Source: Photobacterium phosphoreum
GTDB taxonomy: Bacteria > Pseudomonadota > Gammaproteobacteria > Enterobacterales > Vibrionaceae
Direction of reading: 5' to 3'
Assembly: GCF_002954725.1 (NCBI RefSeq)
Contig: NZ_MSCQ01000001.1
Span: forward strand, 531,857-595,856
DNA: 64,000 nucleotides
Shown here in pieces: positions 59,335-64,000 of the stretch. A program made the translations under genes and the position numbers. The notes below the pieces were generated by a model, which did no database searches, was not told where the DNA came from, and was given only the letters and a program-made list of their open reading frames with translations. Numbering within the stretch: the stretch's first letter is position 1; each line of letters begins with the position of its first letter.

Positions 59335-60147
59335 TTAGCCTCCAAATAGACGTTTTAGGAAGCCTTTCTTTTCTTCTTCTAAGAAACGGAAAGGACGTTC
59401 TTCACCAAGTAAACGTGCAACTGTGTCTTCATAGGCTAGGCCTGCATCGGAACCTTTATCAAAGATAACAGGTTCACCTTTGTTGGATGCATTCAATACT
59501 GCTTGGCTTTCAGGAATAACACCGAGTAGTGGAATGTGAAGGATTTCTTCGACATCTTGCACACTTAGCATTTCACCTTGATTAACGCGGGCAGGGTTGT
59601 AACGTGTAAGTAAAAGATGTTGTTTAACCGGCTCGCGGCCTTTTTCTGCACGACGAGACTTAGAATCTAGAATACCTAGAATACGGTCTGAGTCACGAAC
59701 TGAAGAAACTTCTGGGTTCGTGGTTACAATTGCTTCATCGGCAAAATACAGCGCCATTAGGGCGCCGGTTTCAATACCTGCAGGTGAGTCACAGATAATA
59801 AAATCGAAACCCATTTTAGCAAGTTCTTTAAATACTTTTTCAACACCATTACGAGATAATGCATCTTTATCGCGTGTTTGTGATGCTGGTAATACAAATA
59901 AGTTATCAACGCGCTTGTCTTTAATTAACGCCTGACTTAGATTTGCTTCGCCATTAATAACATTAACAAAGTCATAAACGACACGGCGTTCACAACCCAT
60001 AATGAGATCGAGGTTACGCAGGCCGATATCAAAATCGATGACTGCAGTTTTTTTACCGCTCAGTGCCAGACCAGATGCAAGAGCAGCACTTGATGTTGTT
60101 TTACCAACGCCGCCTTTACCTGAGGTAACAACGATAATTCGTGCCAT
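59335..60147 (-). CDS. minD: Septum-site determining ATPase MinD
   Basis: MinD is the membrane-bound ParA-like ATPase that recruits MinC. The protein is 270 residues, as in E. coli. The deviant Walker A is KGGVGKTT at residues 11-18 with signature K11 and K16, the switch I and II segments follow (IDFDIGLRN, ICDSPAGIE), and the amphipathic membrane-targeting helix ends the protein (FLKRLFGG). AAGGAATTGAGTAA precedes the start. Six bases separate its stop from the minE start. Confidence 0.97.
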   Translation of the reverse strand: MARIIVVTSGKGGVGKTTSSAALASGLALSGKKTAVIDFDIGLRNLDLIMGCERRVVYDFVNVINGEANLSQALIKDKRVDNLFVLPASQTRDKDALSRNGVEKVFKELAKMGFDFIICDSPAGIETGALMALYFADEAIVTTNPEVSSVRDSDRILGILDSKSRRAEKGREPVKQHLLLTRYNPARVNQGEMLSVQDVEEILHIPLLGVIPESQAVLNASNKGEPVIFDKGSDAGLAYEDTVARLLGEERPFRFLEEEKKGFLKRLFGG

Positions 60148-60173
60148 TTACTCAATTCCTTTATTAAAACTTT

Positions 60174-60875
60174 TTATAAAGCCAGGTGTTCTATACTGAG
60201 ATTATTGTCTTCAAGAGATATGACAACACCTTTGCCCCAAAACTCTTCCTGAATGTTATCACTCAGCCAGTAGTTCCCTGCAACAGAAATTAGTTCAGAT
60301 TGTAAGTTTTGACAGAAAATTGTCGCACTCTTTTCACCACTTGCACCCGCAATAGCGCGTCCACGTAATGTGCCATAAATATGGATACAACCATCTGAAA
60401 GAATTTCTGCACCAGCACTAACATTACTGAGAATAACGAGATCACGATTACGAGCATAAATTTGTTGTCCGGAACGAACCGGGGTACGGATAATTAATGT
60501 TGGTTCTTTATCTGTACTTGCTGGGGTATCTAATGTTTCAGCTAAAAATTCAGATGGCTCATCTTTAACAGGTCTTGCCGCATTCATAATAGCAAAACCA
60601 GCGGCTTTTGCTTGTGTTTGCTGTGTTTTATTTTTGCAGCCACCGATACCAACAGGGATCATTCCAGCGTCAATAATGCCCGTTTTTAGTTGCTCAAAGT
60701 TAATCTCAGTATCAACTTGTGATATATCTATCACAACTGGCGCTGATGCGAAAAAATTGGGAGCGAGTTCAACTTTATCTTTTAGCTGATTAGTTACTTT
60801 ACTAATGTCATTATCAACTAAATGAAGTGCAGAGAGCGTGAACGAGCTCCCTTTTAGTTCTGCTATCTTGGTCAT
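60174..60875 (-). CDS. minC: Septum-site determining protein MinC
   Basis: MinC inhibits FtsZ polymerisation. The protein is 233 residues (E. coli 231). An N-terminal FtsZ-binding domain (about 1-100) leads through a variable linker rich in E, S and T to the C-terminal beta-helix domain, where VRSGQQIYARNRDLVIL, GAEILSDGCIHIYG and RGRAIAGASG are typical MinD- and CdvA-like MinC features. It is the first gene of the operon and divergent from ycgL. The start has only a weak ribosome site. Confidence 0.95.
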   Translation of the reverse strand: MTKIAELKGSSFTLSALHLVDNDISKVTNQLKDKVELAPNFFASAPVVIDISQVDTEINFEQLKTGIIDAGMIPVGIGGCKNKTQQTQAKAAGFAIMNAARPVKDEPSEFLAETLDTPASTDKEPTLIIRTPVRSGQQIYARNRDLVILSNVSAGAEILSDGCIHIYGTLRGRAIAGASGEKSATIFCQNLQSELISVAGNYWLSDNIQEEFWGKGVVISLEDNNLSIEHLAL

Positions 60876-61097
60876 AGGTATATTATGGCTAAGATTTTAA
60901 ATTAACCATTTAGTTCATTATCACAAAGGTACTAGCATGGTATATTCACTCGTCGTTAGGGGCAAGCTATCCTTGCTCTGACGTTTGTTTTTCAGACAAA
61001 CTTCTCACACTATTTACTTAAAACTGAGTCAATAGTGAATGATTGCTCGTAATAGTGTTCTGAAATGTATGGCGCATAAATGAAATAGGCTAATTAT
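60876..61097. other. minC-ycgL divergent region with two hairpins
   Basis: Between the divergent minC and ycgL genes lies GGGCAAG-CTAT-C-CTTGCTC (about 60958-60979), followed at 60983-61001 by GTTTGT...ACAAAC. The second has a TTTTT loop. They could be a small transcript end or part of leader structures. No known element was recognised. Confidence 0.4.
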
Positions 61098-61370
61098 ATG
61101 TTGTGTTCAATCTACAAAAGTTTAAAAAAAGACAATACTTATTTATACATTAATAAAAAAGATGATTTTGCGGATGTACCCACACAATTAATGTCTACAT
61201 TTGGTAAACCTCAATTTGTGATGGTGATCAAACTTGAGGGAAGAACATTAGCACTGGCTGATGTGGAGAAAGTAAAAGAGGCATTACGTACTGTCGGCTT
61301 TTATTTACAAGTACCGCCACCAGTGACTAATTTATTGGAACAATATAAGGCTGATAAAGCCGCTAAATAA
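61098..61370 (+). CDS. ycgL: YcgL-domain protein
   Basis: A 90-residue member of the YcgL family, known from E. coli and Vibrio, with a conserved [18 protein letters not shown] segment near 21-38, then [24 protein letters not shown]. The fold is compact alpha/beta; the function is unknown. It is divergent from minC, a conserved context. The ATG follows an AATTAT spacer without a strong ribosome site. Confidence 0.88.
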   Translation: MLCSIYKSLKKDNTYLYINKKDDFADVPTQLMSTFGKPQFVMVIKLEGRTLALADVEKVKEALRTVGFYLQVPPPVTNLLEQYKADKAAK

Positions 61371-61385
61371 TAAAATAAGGCTATT

Positions 61386-62357
61386 ATGCATAAGCGTTTG
61401 ATATCGATTTTTGTTGCCATGGGAATGGGATTGTCCTCTTCTGCGTTTGCCAGTGAAGAAGGATTCGATGCCTACGTAGATAAATTAAAAGTAGAAGCGC
61501 GTGGGAATGGTATTTCAGAGCCAATAATTAATGCTGCGTTTGATGGTATTAAATATACCGCTCGTGCTGTTAAAGCTGATAATAATCAACCTGAGAAGAA
61601 ACTGTCATTAGAGCAATATATTACTCGTGCAGTGCCTGATTGGAAAGTAAAGCAAGCTAATCAGCTTTATCAACAAAATAAAGTTGAACTCGAACGTATA
61701 GGTAAACAATATGGTGTGCAACCACGGTTTATTGTCGCGTTATGGGGTGTTGAAAGTAATTTTGGTAAAATCCAAGGTAATTACCATGTCGTCGAAGCAT
61801 TAACAACATTGGCTTATGATGGTCGCCGTGAAGCATTATTTCGTAAACAAGTAATGGCGGCATTAGAAATATTGCAAGACGGTCATATTACGATTGATGA
61901 TATGAAAGGTTCTTGGGCGGGAGCCATGGGGCAGTGTCAATTTATGCCAACCTCTTACCTGACTTATGCTGTTGATGGTAATAATGATGGAAAGGCGGAT
62001 ATCTGGAATACCAAAGCGGATGTATTTGCTTCCGCCGCTAATTATTTAAAACTGTCTGGTTGGGATAGTGAATATACGTGGGGGCGTCCAGTTAAGTTAT
62101 CAGAGCTATTGGCTGATACTTATGAAGGCACCGAAACGGAAAAAGGAAAAACATTAGCTGAATGGCAGCAATTAGGTGTGATGACGAATAGTCGCGGTAC
62201 ATTACCTGATGCTGATATTCAAGCATGGCTAATTCAGCCGGATGGTGGTGAAGGTAAGTCATATCTGATATATGAAAATTATCGAACATTACTTAAATGG
62301 AATCGTTCGCATTATTTTGCTTTAGCAGTAAGTGCATTAGCTGATCGTATTCAATAA
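61386..62357 (+). CDS. Lytic murein transglycosylase (MltB-like)
   Basis: Predicted periplasmic lytic transglycosylase of the MltB family (SLT_2), 323 residues. A signal peptide ends SSSAFA, without a lipobox, so it is probably soluble. The catalytic glutamate is E123 in ALWGVESNFGKI, and GSWAGAMGQCQFMPTSYL and DGNNDGKADIWN are typical. It follows ycgL by 15 bases and may share a transcript. ATAAGGCTATT precedes the ATG. Symbol left blank because several MltB paralogues exist. Confidence 0.92.
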   Translation: MHKRLISIFVAMGMGLSSSAFASEEGFDAYVDKLKVEARGNGISEPIINAAFDGIKYTARAVKADNNQPEKKLSLEQYITRAVPDWKVKQANQLYQQNKVELERIGKQYGVQPRFIVALWGVESNFGKIQGNYHVVEALTTLAYDGRREALFRKQVMAALEILQDGHITIDDMKGSWAGAMGQCQFMPTSYLTYAVDGNNDGKADIWNTKADVFASAANYLKLSGWDSEYTWGRPVKLSELLADTYEGTETEKGKTLAEWQQLGVMTNSRGTLPDADIQAWLIQPDGGEGKSYLIYENYRTLLKWNRSHYFALAVSALADRIQ

Positions 62358-62400
62358 TTTAATTACGATTAGATTTATATACGAACTTAAACAGTAACTA

Positions 62401-62431
62401 AAAAGTCAGACAATAATGTCTGGCTTTTTTT
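62401..62431 (+). terminator. Terminator after the mltB-like gene
   Basis: AAAAGTCAGACA and TGTCTGGCTTTT (one G-T pair) with ATAA loop, followed by T-run. Confidence 0.85.
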
Positions 62432-62529
62432 GTGGCGGATTATATTAATGGGTAAATAGGAATATAAAATTATTCTTATTGGGGATATTTATAAGCAAAA
62501 TAGTCGTCGTATTATTAAATGATAGATAT

Positions 62530-62562
62530 AAAAAAAGCCTAAAATACTTTAGGCTTTTTTAT
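62530..62562 (-). terminator. Terminator after hns
   Basis: AAAAAGCCTAAA and TTTAGGCTTTTT around ATAC; on the minus strand it lies about 14 bases after the hns stop and has A/T tails on both sides. Confidence 0.85.
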
Positions 62563-62575
62563 TTATTCTTTTATA

Positions 62576-62971
62576 TTAGATTTCAAACTCTTCAAGAGCT
62601 TTACCATCATCTAATGCTTTCTTTAGGGCACTAGGTGTACGACCTTGGCCTGTCCATGTTTTTTCATCGCCATTTTCATCAATGAATTGATATTTAGCTG
62701 GACGAGAAGCACGTTTTGTTTTTGGTGCTTTAGCTAAGCTTGCTAGTAATTCTTCTGGATCAATACCGTCAGCTAATAGCATTTCACGATATTGAGCGAG
62801 TTTTTCATTACGCTCAGTTTCTTTTGCTTGTTCTTCAGCTTCAGCTTCAGAACGTTCAGTAACGACAGTTGTTAGTTTATCCAACGCTTCTTCAAGTTGT
62901 TCTAGCGTATATTCACGAGAAAGTGCGCGTAGGCTTCGAAGATTTAAAAGCGCTTTCATTGCATCAGACAT
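62576..62971 (-). CDS. hns: H-NS family nucleoid protein
   Basis: H-NS silences AT-rich and horizontally acquired DNA. The protein is 131 residues (E. coli 137). The N-terminal coiled-coil oligomerisation region (about 1-80, [25 protein letters not shown] and a long E/K-rich helix) is followed by a linker with [10 protein letters not shown] and the DNA-binding domain with the [12 protein letters not shown] core motif. Upstream lies an AT-rich region, as expected of an autoregulated gene. It is single and ends in a terminator. Confidence 0.95.
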   Translation of the reverse strand: MSDAMKALLNLRSLRALSREYTLEQLEEALDKLTTVVTERSEAEAEEQAKETERNEKLAQYREMLLADGIDPEELLASLAKAPKTKRASRPAKYQFIDENGDEKTWTGQGRTPSALKKALDDGKALEEFEI

Positions 62972-63295
62972 TTTATATTTCCTGTTATTTTTAATTAACT
63001 GTAAATAATAATAGCAGCGTTAAAACATTTTTTGCAATAGTAATACTTTTATACATTCTGTGTAAAACATTTTAATCATTTCTTTATTTAAAAGTATTTA
63101 TATTCGACCATTTATAAAATCCATCTTCATTAATAGTATAAATACAAGCGAAATAGTTTTAGTTATTGTTACAGCGTATTATATGTTAAATGCTAATGAG
63201 TATTTAAATGTTATGCTACTTCATTGTTATCGAGCGGTTATGGATGCATATCGTCTGTTTATGGTGAGTTATGTTAATTTTTACCATTGATGGTG
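62972..63295. other. AT-rich region upstream of hns
   Basis: Very AT-rich, non-coding DNA between the hns start and the lysine-riboswitch promoter. It includes the hns promoter region, likely autoregulated by its own curved AT-rich sequence. No gene, repeat or known site was recognised. Confidence 0.5.
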
Positions 63296-63323
63296 TTGCA
63301 AAATTATGTCACTTACGTAGAAT
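63296..63323 (+). promoter_or_regulatory. Promoter of the lysine riboswitch transcript
   Basis: TTGCAA (63296-63301) and TAGAAT (63318-63323) with a 16-base spacer form a sigma70-like promoter. The predicted start lies near 63330, 16 bases before the riboswitch begins. Confidence 0.55.
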
Positions 63324-63345
63324 GATTTATTCCTTAACGATAAGG

Positions 63346-63515
63346 GTAGAGGCGCATTGTTTATTAGTAATTAATACGAGGGTGATACCGATGACTATTA
63401 GTGAAAGGAGCCGATGCCGAAGTGAGAACAATAAATCAAATATTCTTACTGGGGTTACATTGAATAAGTGTAACACTGCCATAGTAGATAAACACATAAC
63501 TATGGAGTGCTACTG
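63346..63515 (+). ncRNA. Lysine riboswitch (L-box)
   Basis: The stretch has lysine riboswitch landmarks in order: GTAGAGGCGC at the 5' end, AGTAATTAATACGAGGGTGATACC and AAAGGAGCCGATGCCGAAG (broken here into parts), then CTGGGG, a GTTACA/TGTAAC hairpin and ACTGCC, a CATAGT/ACTATG hairpin, and the terminal GGAGTGCTACTGT. P1 is visible as GTAG 63346-63349 with CTAC 63510-63513. The downstream gene is an NhaC-family transporter, a known partner of L-boxes in gammaproteobacteria (Rodionov and colleagues, 2003). The reading frame overlapping it is not a gene. Confidence 0.93.
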
Positions 63516-63628
63516 TGGAGGCTGGGGAGGCTAACCTTCTTTCCTTATACTCAAACCAATATGCCATTATGGTTATATCAAGCAGTAGATCTTCTAACCA
63601 AAATTGGTTGTTGTAGAGATCATAAACT
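63516..63628 (+). promoter_or_regulatory. Riboswitch expression platform before nhaC
   Basis: The 3' strand of P1 and the next bases, CTACTG at 63510-63515, are complementary to CAGTAG at 63583-63588. Just after that, GATCTTCTA-ACCAA (63588-63601) can pair with TTGGTT-GTTG-TAGAGATC (63604-63621), burying the TAGAGA ribosome-site region ahead of the TTG start at 63629. This suggests translational control: lysine favours P1 and the sequestering hairpin; without lysine, CTACTG-CAGTAG would compete with it. The mutual exclusion is inferred from pairing only. Confidence 0.5.
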
Positions 63629-64000
63629 TTGATAGATTATTCCCATTCATTAATATCCATTATTCCGCCATTAGTTGCACTTGGCTTGGCGATCTTAACG
63701 CGTAGAGTATTATTGTCTTTAGGTACAGGTGTTGTACTCGGGGCATTATTTCTTAACGATTTTTCTTTTTTAAATACAGGAAGTTACCTTGCAGTATCCG
63801 TAAGAGGATTATTTATTTCTGATGGTGGTATCAATACGTGGAATATGAGTATTGTGCTATTTTTAATATTGCTAGGAATGACCACCGCATTATTAACGCT
63901 TTCCGGTGGAACCCATGCTTTTGCTGAATGGGCACAGACAAAAATTAAAACCAAACGTGGGGCGAAACTTCTGGCCGCTTTTTTAGGGGTCTTCATTTTT
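63629..64000 (+). CDS. nhaC: NhaC-family transporter, probable lysine transporter, partial
   Basis: The frame stays open from TTG 63629 to the window edge (124 codons). It begins MIDYSHSLISIIPPLVALGLA and continues with hydrophobic segments and ALLTLSGGTHAFAEWAQ, which match Vibrio NhaC-type proteins from memory. Three or so membrane segments are visible. TTG is the only start available after the in-frame TAA at 63623-63625; AGAGA lies about nine bases upstream. NhaC proteins are usually Na+/H+ antiporters, but L-box-controlled members are predicted lysine transporters (LysW). Here lysine control suggests the latter. Both assignment and start need confirmation. Confidence 0.75.
   Translation, partial: MIDYSHSLISIIPPLVALGLAILTRRVLLSLGTGVVLGALFLNDFSFLNTGSYLAVSVRGLFISDGGINTWNMSIVLFLILLGMTTALLTLSGGTHAFAEWAQTKIKTKRGAKLLAAFLGVFIF

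Noticed and set aside
63271-63534. An 87-codon plus-strand reading frame
   Set aside because: It covers the lysine riboswitch aptamer, has an atypical amino-acid mix and no ribosome site; the RNA landmarks explain the conserved sequence.

Overview
The window is chromosomal DNA of a Gram-negative gammaproteobacterium, most likely a Vibrionaceae member; Photobacterium is my guess from protein similarity remembered by eye, not from a search. Supporting signs are the AT-rich DNA, SeqA, Fur, MinCDE and H-NS, a large lipoprotein chitobiase next to GlcNAc genes, a DUF4442 protein, YcgL followed by an MltB-type transglycosylase, and long runs of gene order shared with Escherichia coli.

Layout: 1-671 is one end of an IS66-family element. 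807-6138 carries htpG, adk, hemH and gsk. 6206-9792 carries asnB and a CPA2 antiporter on the minus strand. 9951-17012 is a GlcNAc/chitin module: nagC and nagB on the minus strand, then nagE and a chitobiase on the plus strand, without nagA. 17245-26555 follows the E. coli glnS-fur-fldA-ybfF-seqA-pgm-ybfA order, with a choloylglycine-hydrolase-family enzyme and a broken DUF4442 gene added. 26741-38894 is ybgI, gltA and the TCA block sdhCDAB-sucABCD. 38997-43029 is zinc uptake (znuBC facing znuA) plus mepM. 43283-46034 is ferrous iron uptake, feoABC. 46157-51096 holds HIT and DUF924 genes, argS, yecM and purU. 51303-59012 is yoaA, tsaB, yeaY, a hydrolase, fadD and rnd. 59065-60875 is minCDE on the minus strand. 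The end carries ycgL, an mltB-like gene, hns and, from 63346, a lysine riboswitch leading into an NhaC-family transporter that runs off the window.

How it works together: chitobiase releases GlcNAc, NagE imports and phosphorylates it, NagB converts glucosamine-6-P to fructose-6-P, and NagC senses GlcNAc-6-P. gltA, sdh and suc supply consecutive TCA steps from divergent promoters with ArcA-like boxes. Metal supply is visible as a palindromic Zur box between znuC and znuA and Fur-like sequences before feoA. Lysine uptake at the right end is probably controlled by RNA.

Most of the window is conserved housekeeping DNA, and I found no wholly new multi-gene system. The most interesting items are the lysine riboswitch with a visible alternative pairing and a Shine-Dalgarno-sequestering hairpin before a TTG-started transporter, the degraded start of the DUF4442 gene, two small-RNA or small-protein candidates (near 11480 and 54052), an attenuator-like repeat before argS, and an octamer tandem repeat after gltA. 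No tRNA, rRNA or CRISPR array was seen.
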